Assembly: GCA_013368315.1 (NCBI GenBank)
Contig: JAACJM010000027.1
Coordinates: forward strand, 186,001-250,000
Source: Tetrapyrgos nigripes
Lineage: Eukaryota; Basidiomycota; Agaricomycetes; Agaricales; Campanellaceae
Length of the DNA stretch: 64,000 bases
Direction: 5' to 3'
Below the pieces are notes generated by a model, which saw nothing but the letters and a program-made list of their open reading frames with translations, searched no databases and had not been told where the DNA came from. The translations under genes and the position numbers were made by a program. Of this stretch, positions 52,241-63,849 are shown in pieces; within the stretch, counting starts at the first letter, position 1, and every line of letters starts with the position of its first letter.

Positions 52241-55191
52241 TTAACGAGAGGAGTTATATTTATCAAATTCCTCCAGAATTGAGTCTGGTAGCCGTCGATG
52301 ACCCCGATACTTCTTTGCCGCCCACGCTGCTTGAGCCCCATTCAAGCCACGTCTGTAAGCATCGATGAATTTCCAAGCACGTCGCGCGAACCTGAGCAGC
52401 AATATATCAAAAGAGTGAAACAGAAAAGAGGGAATAATCACCTTCGCATAGTCTTCAGTGATACAGACTCCAGTGCACTGATGACATTGTTCTCCAGGTC
52501 CTCTTCACTTGACGAGGCAGGATACATGCGATAGGTGCATTTCGATGCTCCCCAGCACTGCTCAATGAAGTTGAGCTCACAATGGAACTTTGGAAGGAAT
52601 ATCACGCGGAATCCTCGGGCTTCACACACTGACTCGAGAATAGACTTCTCATTTTGAAAGTCAGCTTGGTTGTAGAGAAAACGACGACAGCAGCATCGTT
52701 CAGTGTTTGCTGGACAGCGGAAACCTTCACATTCTGCATTAAGCCGCGCCTCTGCCCGGAATCCACGCTCCCTCAACAGCTCAGCCATCCCTTTGAAACG
52801 ACCCGGGAGTGTAGGGTGATCATCAGGATAGTAAAGGTTCTGAACAGTATTGGTCCCTGGAATGATCGTATCCCTCATTGGTTTCCACAGCTTCTTCGGC
52901 ACTTGCTTCTCCTGCACAGCGGGTCCTTCTCCTTGATCCGTACCAACAACTTTCTTCTTTTTCCGTGGTTTGACTGTCTTCTTCTCGTATACAATTTCTC
53001 CATTAGGCCCAAGGTCGTTCACATAGATACCGAAGTTCGGCTTGTCAGGGTTTGAAGGATTCTTGGGCATGTTCCGAGCAGATAAGGCATTCTCTGGTCG
53101 TTTCTTGTGGGTAGTGGCATTATCGTACACAAAAATGTGTTCTTCATCAGCGTAGTCAGCGGAAAGAATGTCCATAGCAACACTGGCCTGAGCCACAATG
53201 TTCGCGTTTGTGAAATAACCCTCTCGATTCTTTCCGGCCTTAAAAATCACCCGTGCACTTTGCTTCCCATCTCTAGAGCGCAGCCAACCATAATCTGCAG
53301 AGACGAAATCCACAATCATCAAAGAAACTCCTTCCCCTTTAGGCCTTGGCACCGAAGCCTGAGTTACGTGGACCCATCCGGTATCTCGTCGATCATGTGC
53401 ATAGAAGGTGGACTCATCATGGAACCAAATGACAATAATGCGGTTGCGAGGAAGTTGCCCGAGTTCGTCGAGATGTGTAAGAATCCAAGCCCGAGTGCGA
53501 TGCTCGATAGCAGTAATGGCAGGAAGGAAATCGACTCGACGGTACCAGACAACATCAAACCGTTCATGCCCATCGACATATTGTCCACGAGGAGCCCGCC
53601 GGTATCGATAACCCATCCTCTGCAGCCAAATCTCGGCAGTTTTCACAGATATACCCTTCTTGATGCGATATTGTCTCCGAACCTCAGGATGGTCAACATA
53701 GTCCACAACGTCCTTGGCTCGGAAGTATTTGCCAATGCTCTGAAGATGCAAAGCCATATCCACAGCAAGTTCCTCGTTTTCGATAGCGGAATGACGACCT
53801 TTGTACTTGGGAATGGGAAGCGCCTTTCGATCAGCAATGAACTCACGAGTCCATTTGCGAAGGTTCTTGGCAAATTTGACGCCACGCTGGTACGAGTGAG
53901 CAACGTTAAGAGAGGCTGCTGACCACTGGCTGTATGTATGGGTAGAGCTTTCGTTGATGTAAAGGTTCAGAAAACTGAGCATCTGTTCCATTCGAGTTCG
54001 AAGGAAAGGTTTGATACCAGGATCACGAAAACCATGCCCAGAGTGACGTCGTGGGTGAAGAATGTCAAAAAGGTCCTGATGAGCAGCAGTTGCATCATTG
54101 ATAGATGGTGGTAACCATTGCTGATACCAATCTGCATCTCGGGATGTCGTCGATTCGGGTAAATGAGGAGAAGGAGGCACAAGAGGATCTTCAGGGGAGT
54201 CCGGAGAGTACGTTAGATTCCCTAAGCCTATGGATGCTTCTGCAGACAGAGAAGCAAGTTCTCCATCATCTATTTCGCTGGTATCGTCAGAATCTGACCC
54301 AGAATCTGACTCGGACTCCACAGAGCCAACATCATCCTTCCATTCACCATCATCATCCTCGTCGGGTACCTCTTCCACAGTGACAGTAGTGGGCTTCTTC
54401 GGGCGAGGAATATCCACAAATTTATCACATGGAAGCTCGGGCCATGGCCATGGAAAGGATGGGGCAACGAATTGATTGGCATTATGAGATTCTGATTCTA
54501 CAGACATGGTAGGCAACGCTGGTTCACTGTAAGAGGAGCTGGTGGTAATAGGAAAAATGGTGACATCTTGAAGAGATTGACTTGTCAGGTCCCATGGTTC
54601 ATCGGTCTCGAGAGCCAGTTCTATAGGTGGAGCGGGAGGTGCGTGGAATACAGACTTTGGCACTTGACCTGAGTTCTCCGGAGCAACAGAGATCTCTGGG
54701 AGAGAAGACAGCGTAAAAGACAACGAATACGATGAGTTTATGTTGAATGGCAAGGATGGGTTGTAGAAATTGGGTTGGAAAGGTCTGGGGCCAGGCAGAG
54801 AGCTGACAGATGGAAGAGAGCCAGTTTGGTCCAATTGTTGCTGGTATTTTGCGTAAATTCTCGACAAAAGGGTTTGTGGTGTACTTGGAGATGGCAAATG
54901 AGTGTTTTCGAGTTCGATAAGGGGAGGTGGTGGGGTAACAGGTCGTTCTGAGAGTGGTTCTGACATTTCTTGATCCATTTGCGGAGAGGCTGGTCTTGGT
55001 TCGTCGTTTTCCTTCTCTAGTGGTTCCAAGCGGCGTCGTTTTGGTTTCTAGTATTACTGAGCTTCAAATATACATTGAAAACTTGCCATAGAACATACCC
55101 TGATACCCAGAGAGACAATCCGCTTTCCAGCATTAGGATGCACAGTTCCATCGTTGTAGTGTTCAATATTGGTCTTCTTGCGCCGTCCCAT
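52241..55191 (-). CDS. DDE transposase of a large fungal DNA transposon, intact
   Basis: Three exons (55099-55191, 52442-55047, 52241-52391; introns 51 and 50 bp) give 949 residues in phase. The N terminus is MGRRKKTNIEHYNDGTVH, followed by a long Pro/Ser/acidic disordered region, then helix-turn-helix-like segments (NEELAVDMALHLQSIG ... SVKTAEIWLQRMGY). Catalytic residues are Asp near 575 (WFHDEST), Asp near 673 (VYDNATTHKK) and Glu near 860 (HCELNFIEQCWGASK). The last two are about 187 residues apart instead of the 34-39 of typical IS630/Tc1 enzymes; the insert holds a Lys-rich patch and a Cys cluster (CEGFRCPANTERCCCRR), possibly zinc-binding. Exon 3 adds RAWKFIDAYRRGLNGAQAAW, usual after the Glu. 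I found no stops. The element's own termini were not identified. Confidence 0.88.
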
Positions 55192-55617
55192 GGTAAAAAA
55201 CGAATGCTTGAAGGTATCTATGCAGTCCCAGACTGCGCAGAGGAAGAACGAAGGGGTATATGGACGAGCCACGACGCGTCGCGGACGCGACGATAGCAGT
55301 CCGAAGTCAGGAGAGACTTAGTTCTCACGATGCCTCAGCATTTCTGTAATAACTCATACTCAACGACATTTAAGTATCAATTTTTTTTGCTAATATAGTA
55401 CATTAAGAGGCTCTCTACAACCTTCCAGTGCCCGAAATGGCGTACGATACGTGTGTGTAAAGAAATAGACTACGTACGAATCCCTTACGATTTTGGCAGA
55501 GTCACACATTGTCACACCCCGTGACTGGGTCCCAAAGTGTACTTCGCGTACCTTACATGCATCCCATACATATTACATACACATACAATACAGATAAAAA
55601 GGACATAGTGGTGGATG
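55192..55617. other. Upstream of the transposase gene, no gene
   Basis: Contains a GC-rich palindromic stretch (CGACGCGTCGCGGACGCGACG near 55272) and, from 55510, TGTCACACCCCGTGACTGGG, which resembles the start of a fungal gypsy LTR. I could not find a matching LTR end or target duplication. Confidence 0.35.
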
Positions 55618-55880
55618 GTGCCATCAAGCATGGGGTACATGCCTGATTGCGGAGTCGCCTAATGGAGATGGCACGCAGGAGCGCCACACAGAATTCATGC
55701 AACCGAGATTTCTCGAGTGTTCTTCCTTACTTCTAAGGAGGTGTAGTAGTAAATCTGAGTATAAATGGTATGTACATGCATACTATACATAAGTACAGAC
55801 AAAAAGGAAAGTAGTGACGGACGGTGCCATCAAGCATGGGCTACGTGCCTGATTGCGGAGTCGCCTAATGGGGATGGCAC
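55618..55880. repeat. Tandem pair of 57-bp foldable motifs
   Basis: 55618-55674 and 55824-55880 are nearly identical, each closed by GTGCCATC/GATGGCAC (8 bp). Inside are a GCATG/CATGC arm (GCATG/CGTGC in the second copy, keeping one G-T wobble) and a GCG-GAGT-CGC arm. The flanks are also repeated, giving about 206-bp tandem units. It may be a repeat cruciform or a small structured RNA; nothing shows transcription. Confidence 0.7.
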
Positions 55881-56029
55881 GCAGATGGGTACCGGCACGC
55901 AGGTGCGACACGCATAATTGACGCAATCGTGGACAAATTGACCAGCAAGGACCTACGAAAAGCTTCCGACTTATGTGAAAGGTAGTATGGCAGTATATAG
56001 CAGTAATATTGTGCAAAAAATCCAAATTA

Positions 56030-56350
56030 GCAATTTTTTCGCAGGTTGACCCATTTTTGCTGGTTTTCTTGCAGGTTGGACTGATTTCTCGTGTTTCTGT
56101 CTTTTTTTCTCCACAGGTTCTCCCTCGAAATGAGTGATGAGCTCTTTTTACACAGGCTCTGGACACTTGCTGGAAATTTCACAGGTCTGTCCCTTATGAT
56201 GGCTTTTTTTGGCAGGTTGATTTCCTTTGGAGTGGATTTTTTTGCAAGTCCTCTATTTAAATATTTATAGGTTCAGAAGATAGTCAACACAAAATTTTCA
56301 CAGGTTCTATCCAAGGTCAATATTCAGTGGCTTTTTTCATGCAGGTGGCA
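56030..56350. repeat. Dispersed 330-bp repeat, copy 2
   Basis: Second copy of the 49266-49605 repeat, same orientation, with small indels. It begins CGCAGGTTGACCC and ends at CATGCAGGTG, keeping the iterated CAGGT sites. Confidence 0.85.
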
Positions 56351-56463
56351 CTGGATTTGGGCAGTTGTTGCAGACCATTCTGTTGGCTTGATCAGAAGAA
56401 CAACCAAATAGCCAGGTTGATAAGTGATTGTTAATCCACTTGTACGTGATACCCCTTACCTCC

Positions 56464-56777
56464 TGTAGGAATTACAATTAAGTAATTCATAGTAGAATTA
56501 TAGACCACATAATGGAGTTGATAGAATGTATTGCGCTTGCAGCTTTGAATGAGTTACTTGCTGCAACCACATGATGTTGTATCTACTTTTTACAAGCTTT
56601 TATACTATGTACTACTGTGGCTGAGCAAATCTGTAAATAGAGCAAAGTGGTGCTAAGTGGATACTACAATGCAATGTCTGAGATCAGTCTGGAGTAATGA
56701 TATAAGTAGCTATGTAAGTATGGAGTAACGTGGAAAGTGAGTGGTGCGTATGTGGCTAATTATATAGAATTCCAACA
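56464..56777 (-). mobile_element. Copia-type LTR (relic element)
   Basis: 314 bp with near-perfect 10-bp inverted ends (TGTAGGAATT and AATTCCAACA). On the minus strand it begins TGTTGGAATTC and is directly preceded by a polypurine tract, GGGAGGGAGG (56778-56787), as expected for a 3' LTR. A TATAAAAGC occurs inside on the minus strand. The adjoining internal region (56790 onward) has no recognisable copia coding sequence, and no second LTR was found. Confidence 0.65.
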
Positions 56778-56787
56778 CCTCCCTCCC

Positions 56788-58062
56788 AAGTTTGTCCAAA
56801 CTGAGAAAGTTATGAGCACCAAGCCCCAGGGGACTTTCGGGGTTGCTGAGGGCGGTTGTGCCTGTTCCAAAGGCATTGTCTGGATTAGCAATTATCTATC
56901 AAGGTCTCGTCCTGTCTCATCCTGCCCTCTCCCCCCTCCACTCCTGCCCCTCCTTCACTGTGCATTGACTGCCTGCATGCCTTGCCACAATGTAATCTGA
57001 CATGGATGCCATATAAGTACAAAGAATACATGGTTATTGATACAGTACATATTACTACTACACAGAGTATAGATGATAAATGGAAAGTAGTACATAATTC
57101 TCTAATTACGAGGCCGAATGAAATGAGGATGAGTTGTTTACACTCCCTTTCTGCTTGTGGCTATGTTCTTACGTTCCCGACTTCTTCCCTGCGATTTTTC
57201 CCGAGGTCGATCATTGATCATTGATCAGTCATTTTCGCCCCTTGGGTTGGCAATCCGATCTGCGTTTCCGAGTGATACAGCTGGGTTCGACATGTCCTCC
57301 TGGGCATTTCTTCCTTGTTCCTCTCATGATGTTGACTAGAACTTCTCTGCTTCGTTGCTCTGGTGCCACTATTCTCACCTATCAACTCCGGATATTGATT
57401 ACAGGTCAATTCTACCTATTGACTACGGCGCAACGTCATTTATCTATCGCGGTTTCTCGTCTCTCCACTACGGCCCAACGTCGTTTGTTTTTTGCTGCCC
57501 AACGTCTCAACGTCGTCCACATTACGGACTTGAGGCCTCGTACTCGCCACACGTTAGCGTTGGCCCACAATCACTTCATACAGTGGTAAGTGTAAGTTGT
57601 AACAGGGCATTCCAGCTTTGAGGGGATGCATCATGGCACACATACCATTGTACAATGGTGCATATACCTTGTTGGATTTACTCTGCCTGATGACGCCACT
57701 ATTCTGTGTCAATATAATGTCTGCCCAACACTTTACCTTTGTGATGACGGTGAGCTCGTACCTATCAATATCAGTATCCTAATTCTTGCGTTGAACAATT
57801 CTGATATGTTCTAGCTTTTATTAGATGCAATTTTATGCAATCTGAAATGATTCAGAGTTTGAAACTGGAAAGTTACTGTTCTGTGTTAGCTTCCTGTGCA
57901 CTTCATGGTACTAAAGTGTTCTAAAAATGTGACACACCCAAAGAAGACTACACCTGTAACAAAATGACCGTCATATTGGACCTGCAAAAAATTGTTTACC
58001 TAGTAGCAGATGTGTTTGTTAACACACCATCAGCAAAAAAACGGCCTGTCTAGACCCTTGGC
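56788..58062. other. No recognisable gene
   Basis: Plus-strand frames at 57221-57621 reflect a loosely repeated CTACGGC(G/C)CAACGTC motif. No domain. The segment is probably decayed retroelement and intergenic DNA. Confidence 0.4.
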
Positions 58063-58413
58063 TCAATGAAAAAATGCTGCACGAGGAATCAGCGTCAACC
58101 CCCAAATACCAGGTACGAGCGCCTTCACTACGAGATGCTTCCCCACATTCGCTCCTTTAAGCTGGCCTAAAACCTCCATAAACTCCCGAGATCCCTGCTC
58201 CATATATCCAAGGTGGTGCTCGGCAGTAGTAACGATGAATCCTAAAGGATACTCTCGATAATCGAGCTGAGCCAAGTGCAATTGCTTTGTATTGGTACCT
58301 GGTTGGCGAACTTTATCGCCATTTTTCGCGGTCATGGAACGGATGTCATTGGAGAGGAAATCTTGGACTGTATGGCGGATCCAAGATCTGTTTTTTAGAG
58401 GTACGAGTAACAT
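58063..58413 (-). CDS. Hypothetical protein, 116 residues
   Basis: A single minus-strand frame (MLLVPLKNRSWIRHTVQDFL ... LIPRAAFFH). It has no signal peptide, membrane segment or recognised domain. It lies 150 bp downstream of the FAD oxidase gene on the same strand. It could be the end of a larger gene or a chance frame. Confidence 0.3.
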   Translation of the reverse strand: MLLVPLKNRSWIRHTVQDFLSNDIRSMTAKNGDKVRQPGTNTKQLHLAQLDYREYPLGFIVTTAEHHLGYMEQGSREFMEVLGQLKGANVGKHLVVKALVPGIWGLTLIPRAAFFH

Positions 58414-58561
58414 CGTTCAGGAGGATCACAGAGGGAGCTAGGCCTAGACGAGCACGTATATCTACTTATTTATGAATAAGTTATACAGCAAGAATGGAAT
58501 GAACGATTAAGACAGAAGGTAAAGAATATGCAATAAGTCGCAAGGAAAAAAGAATCTACAC

Positions 58562-60573
58562 TCAAGTGAGCATACAATTCAAAGAACTGTCCCAGTCCTC
58601 GGAGCCTACTCCTGATGCAACTATGAAAAGCCCTGTTGGGTCATATGTATCCTTGATGACCTTCAAGCGTTCATAATGGTCTCCAAAAAAGGTGTGTTGT
58701 GGATTGGGTTCATACATGGATGCCTAAGGACAAACAAGGAATGAAAGAATCTTCAGTACGCAAGGACGCCGGATAGTCCCAAACCAGAAGCTAGAAACGA
58801 ACCTCATTTAAGTAAGTCCCACCACCTGGAGCTAAGCTCTCCAAAACGGCCAAATTGTCCTTGAGTTTTTGTTGAATAACACGATACTCATCCACCGTCA
58901 CGCCCTCCGGCCAGAAAGCTGCAGAGTACATAAGCGCAGTTGCATTGCGCCAAGCCGGGTTTACTCCAGCAGAATCTGGGTCAATTTGGGAAACTTTGCC
59001 GCCAGCGACGTGACTGCCAATGGGGTAGGTCAGTATCTTGCGGAACTTTGAGAGATGATAAATACTCACAACAACAGGAGAGGATCCAGACTCATCATAA
59101 CATCAATTAGATGCTCGGGATCATCGACGAACGTCTCTCGGGGGATTAAACGTGTAACCAATTCAGTGTTAAGACCGTCTTCTGTATCAGGAGTTCCAAA
59201 GAAGGCTTGATAGAAGGTTTGAAAGTCATCAAAGGGAATAATCTGTATGACCGCATCTTCTTGCGCAGTACGAACAGCATCAAGAAATGGAGCAAGAGTC
59301 GCATTGGTATCGGCCAAAGAGACATTAGGTGCGACAAATGTAACGCTAAAGTTTGCCGCGGTGGACATTCCTAGGTATGCCCCCCATCCCGCATCTGAAA
59401 GACCAGGCCAAAGCTTCAGGTATTCAGTGAGGATATCTTTCCTGACAGCGGACGATGAAGGACTGCAAAGGACAAGGGTGGCAGTAAAAGGAGAGATGTC
59501 GTGTGTGCGATATGTGACGGAGGTTACGACGCCATATGTGCCTCCACCTCCACCTCTTACCGCCCAGAACAGATCGGAATTGAGGTAAGAGTTGGCCTTG
59601 AGATGCTCCCCGGAAGCAGTGACGATTGTAAGTTCAACAACATTGTCGACACCTAGAAAAGGTTTACTGCGATAAGTGGAAAAGTCGCAGATGAATCTTG
59701 AAGAAAGGGTAGTATTCACCAAGTCCATGCTGAGGCGAAAAAATACCATGTCCGCCGCCTTGTATCCATCCGCCGGCAGCACCAACCGAGCCTCCAGGAG
59801 CTATACCTCCGACAATCAAACGGCCGTTTACATGAGCAGCATCATATGCTTCATGCCATTGGACGCCAGCCTCTAGAGTAAGTGCTATTCTGAACGTTAG
59901 AGGTAATTCTACATGTAGCTTAATAGGTAGTAGTTACCGTAGTATGTTTCATTCTCAGGAGCACCCTCGGGAACGAACGATGGACTAGCAGTGATGTTCT
60001 TCATACGATGGGTCCATAACATGAATCCACCTCTAGCAGCGCTTCGGCCTAGATAGTCATGGCTGAATAGGAATCAACGTATTGAAAACGATAATTCAAA
60101 GCCCATGTCATCGCTTACCCGGTATTGTGGACAACTAGACGAAGGTCACGGTCTGCTGCAAATTTTACAGCAGCCTGAACATCCTTCACGGTACGAGCAT
60201 CTACCCCAATCGTAGGTATACTTCCCTGCTCGCATGGAAAGCCGAGGGCTGTGTTGAGATAACACGCCTCAATCGTTCCATTCGAAGAGATGAAGGTCTC
60301 GAAATTGGTAGCTTGCATAGCACCTGCTTGGTCTGAACGCCATGTCCCAGTGAAAGTGTTCGTTTGGACGTCTGTGCAATTTCCAGATGAGTTGGACTCA
60401 GGGTAGCATGCGGACTCGGGAGGCACTGGGTGGATTAGTGGCTGAGAAATTTGTGACTGGAGCTGGGCAAAGTCATCCTCGGTGGGCCAGCAGGAGTCTC
60501 CATGAAGACAACGACATCTAGGTTCGCTGAGCACACCAGATGCGAATAATACTACCCACCAGACAGCTTTCAT
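58562..60573 (-). CDS. Secreted FAD-linked oxidase (berberine-bridge-enzyme-like)
   Basis: Six exons (60119-60573, 59938-60062, 59720-59884, 59070-59652, 58803-59013, 58562-58723) give 566 residues with phase kept. A signal peptide (MKAVWWVVLFASGVLS) precedes a Cys-rich N terminus. The FAD-binding part has IGVDARTVKDVQAAVKFAAD, then VVHNTGHDYLGRS, where His153 is the likely covalent flavin ligand, and GSVGAAGGWIQGGGHG. A second, cysteinyl link seems absent. The substrate domain follows, and the typical closing segment is PQHTFFGDHYERLKVIKDTYDPTGLF. Relatives oxidise alcohols, sugars or secondary metabolites with O2, releasing H2O2. The substrate is unknown. A TATA box lies 67 bp upstream. Intact. 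Confidence 0.92.
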
Positions 60574-60639
60574 ACCGCGTGAAGAGGTAAAGGGACTCGT
60601 GAGGAGGGGAATTCTATTGATTCGCCTTTCATGGCTCTG

Positions 60640-60647
60640 CTTTTATA
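60640..60647 (-). promoter_or_regulatory. TATA box of the FAD oxidase gene
   Basis: TATAAAAG on the minus strand, 67 bp before the ATG at 60573. Confidence 0.6.
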
Positions 60648-61003
60648 GAAAGGGTATTTGCGGCTAGTCGTCGTCACTTGAATAGAAGCAAGTTGGAAAG
60701 GCATTGCTCACTACATATGTGAAACGACAGACTAAAAGCGTGCGCCCGAGTTTCAAAGTTAATTTGGCGCTAGCGGCCGCTGGTACCACATACATACGAT
60801 GTACCGGTAACCGTCTTCGTATTAACACTGTTAATCATCTCTGGCTTGATTGTGGTAAGCACTGATACAATTGCCGAGTAAGTGGCATGCCGACAGTCCT
60901 GGTGGTGATGTTTCAGAATAATTTTGACAGCAGGGTTGGGTGCGGTCGATGCTTGACTGCGCGTACAGAGCTGGCAGGCCCAGACCAGGATGACGACCCC
61001 GCA

Positions 61004-61076
61004 GTCCGGCGGCGGCTCGTTGGACTTCAGAAACTCTTAAAAACGGCTAGGAGCAATGGTAGGGTCCAGATATCCT
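61004..61076 (-). pseudogene. F-box gene N-terminal fragment
   Basis: On the minus strand: YLDPTIAPSRF, TAA, then EFLKSNEPPPD, matching the first 30 residues of the F-box genes at 28489 and 34330 (APSRFEELLKSNERPLD). One in-frame stop is present. Only about 70 bp remain. Confidence 0.75.
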
Positions 61077-61362
61077 ATTCAGTTCCATCGAGTAGGGGGG
61101 TAATTCCTATGTTGGGCACTACGGGAGCCACAATACAACGATATGTACAACAGGCGAACGTACTTCATACAATTCCCCAATATCACTGGAAAAGACATTC
61201 TTATAATCACGAAGGCCTCTAAATACCTCCTCTCCGCCTCGTCGAAATTGATGACATTCCATATCGCCGACGGGTACTGGAAGGTTGTCAATATGATTAT
61301 GAAAGTAATCTGAGCATGCATCGGATCGTGACATAAGTGACCGTGAATCGAAGATACTACTA

Positions 61363-63826
61363 GGGACCTTCAAAGTTGACGGTAGAAGTTAGCGCCCGTA
61401 TTTTGTTTTCGGTTTTTTACTTACCAATGTCACGCCTTCTTAAAAGGGAAATCACGCTGTAAAGTGCCGTAGACTATCATGTATGTACAATCAATAACTT
61501 TCTACACTACTATCTATTCCGCTATGCCACAGAAACCCAACGTACATGCGCAATATGAAAGGGCCTACCTTATGCATGCCCTTACCCACAATTTTACCCA
61601 ATTAATCCACCTTTCTGCAGACTTGTCTGACTCTGACTCCAAGTCAGAGGGTTCCAAGTCACATCAGGAAAAGCCTCATATACAACTTCATGCAATAAAG
61701 GAATGAAAAAGACCGAAAAATGCATGAGAATGCGTTAAATTGCAAGATTATGCATATTATGCTCCTCATGCAAGTCCTTTCTTGAGTTCCAAAACTTATG
61801 CACAATTATGCACATCTTACGCAACAGACTACATAGATATGCATAGATTATACTCCTTTACTCGACAATATGCACAGTGAGATACCTGCCTAGTTATCAC
61901 ATTTGACACAATGAAGATGAATAGATAGCAAGAAGTGTATTGGCAACTACTCGAAGTACAATCATAACGATAAGCTACACTATCTACGAGCAATATCATA
62001 CAAGTAGACCACAGTCTCTACACAATCTAGACATATTATCAAACGAAAGGCTGTCATAAGAATTATTAGCTCGAAGAAAGGATAAGGAGTGCTGTGCACA
62101 TACCTTGAGCATACATCAATGAGGCTCCGTGCAATCAATAAGACTGAGAGGCACGAGACATATCCAAACACATGTGGCATGCTAAATCCCGGTGACCAAT
62201 GGTACGGCACAGCAAGGATCAAAGACAGGGCAACAGAAAATATCAGACAGTGGAAGAGAAGCAAAAGAAAAAAAGAAGACAAACCATGCAGAGCACAAAA
62301 CAATCAAGGGTACTGGCTGAGCGACATTTTTCATGGGCAGTCCTGCAGACGTTGTACCTAAAGTAACGCAAAAGACAGAGACGTGGAGAGGTTATGAGCA
62401 TTTTGCAGTGTGGAACATGAGCAGAAGACATACCGTAGTGCACCGTCAGGCAGACATATGCAGAATACAAAGAAGCTACTTATAAAAACGCGGCGTGTCG
62501 GGATGTACAATGTGCGCAAAATCTCGAACGAAGGTTGCTCTTGCAGACTGAAGGCAGTGAGGGCGACGTTGGAAACATGTAGAGGGGGGTAAGAGATTGC
62601 ATGGGAATACTGCTACCTTGAGTTGATGAGGTCCGAAGTTGAAAAGAAACGAAGTCAACATGGGTCAGGTGACTGTTTGTTTACATCAAATTCGATCAAC
62701 TGTACAGTTCTTCCATTGGAGTTTGAATTCTTCAGTCTGCCGTCAATCAAGCTTAAGGCTCCAATTGCGTTCGGGCTTGCTGTTGTACCTATTGTCATAC
62801 TTACACTGAAAAACACTCTATGACTCTGAAAAACACTCTATGTACTTGCAACATTGTTGAGTAATGGGAGGATTCTAGGTCATACTTGGAGTCATGGGGA
62901 ATAACGGAGATGGGGCAATCGGTAGTCTTGCTACCGTTAGGGCTCTCAACCGTCCGTATACAGTTACGGTCGTATTTCTTACGGGTCGTATTTTTTATGG
63001 ACTACCCGTAACTGTACCGTATTTCTTGCAACTGTGTGTACGATACGGATACGGGTCGTATACCATCCATATACAGTCTTTGCGACCGTGTTGCCTGTAC
63101 CGTCTCAACCAACCCAGACCTTGGCGACGATACGGGTACGGACCTGTTGCACCAAAGAGTGGAATGTAGGTGTTCCGGCAGTACGCTTTTTTATCCAACT
63201 TCGAGCATGCGCCATGCACTAGGATGCATAAAGTTGCTCTGAATGCATAATTATTCCACTAGTCTCAAACTTTATGCAAAACGCTGTGTAAGTTGTGTAA
63301 ATTTTTGCATTTTTATGCATAAAATGCATAATTATACAGTTATTGCATGAAGTTGTATATAAGGCTTTTCCTGATGCAAGCTCCTCTAGCAGTGACTCCA
63401 ACTCCAATTCCCGCTCCTCCAGCTCCTCTCTCCTCTGAATCAGAAATAGCAATGTCTGATTCATCTTCCACTGACGAATACGAGGAAATTCTTCTACAAA
63501 TGCAGCAGCAGTTCCGAGTCGATATCAAAGCCCGGCCCTACGAATGATCCATAACACCCGATATCTCCGCCCACATAACCCAGTCATCAAATGCGGTCAA
63601 CTGGACCTTCTTGCAGACTATGCCTTGAGCCCAAATGATGAAAGATACAAGCGCTTTGTCTCTATGGTCTGAGTAACACCGAGAAAGAAATACGAGTAGA
63701 GTAATAGAGGATGATACACGACGACGCGCGGCCTGCTGTGACTACTATGTGACTAGATGTGACTAAGTGTGACAGACCGAAAACGAAATACGGGCGCTAA
63801 CTTCTACCTTCAACTTTGAAGGTCCC
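61363..63826. mobile_element. 2.46-kb TIR element with TA duplication and nested inverted repeats
   Basis: About 57 bp at each end are inverted copies, starting GGGACCTTCAAAGTTGA (left) and its complement ending 63826, differing at a few positions. TA flanks both ends, as in Tc1/mariner-like insertions. A second, inner inverted pair lies at about 61657-61701 and 63347-63389 (CATCAGGAAAAGCC ... ACAACTTCATGCAAT). The interior is AT-rich with many TATGCATAAT words. Short frames near the ends encode Ser/Glu-rich peptides, with no transposase. It is likely non-autonomous or badly decayed. Confidence 0.8.
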
Positions 63827-63849
63827 TACACTCTTTTACACTGGGGTAA

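Noticed and set aside
55510..56463. Solo gypsy LTR beginning TGTCACACCCC at 55510
   Set aside because: The start looks right but I found no matching end with a target duplication, so boundaries cannot be supported.
57221..57621. Coding region of about 120 codons
   Set aside because: The frame follows a loosely repeated CTACGGCCCAACGTC motif and shows no domain.
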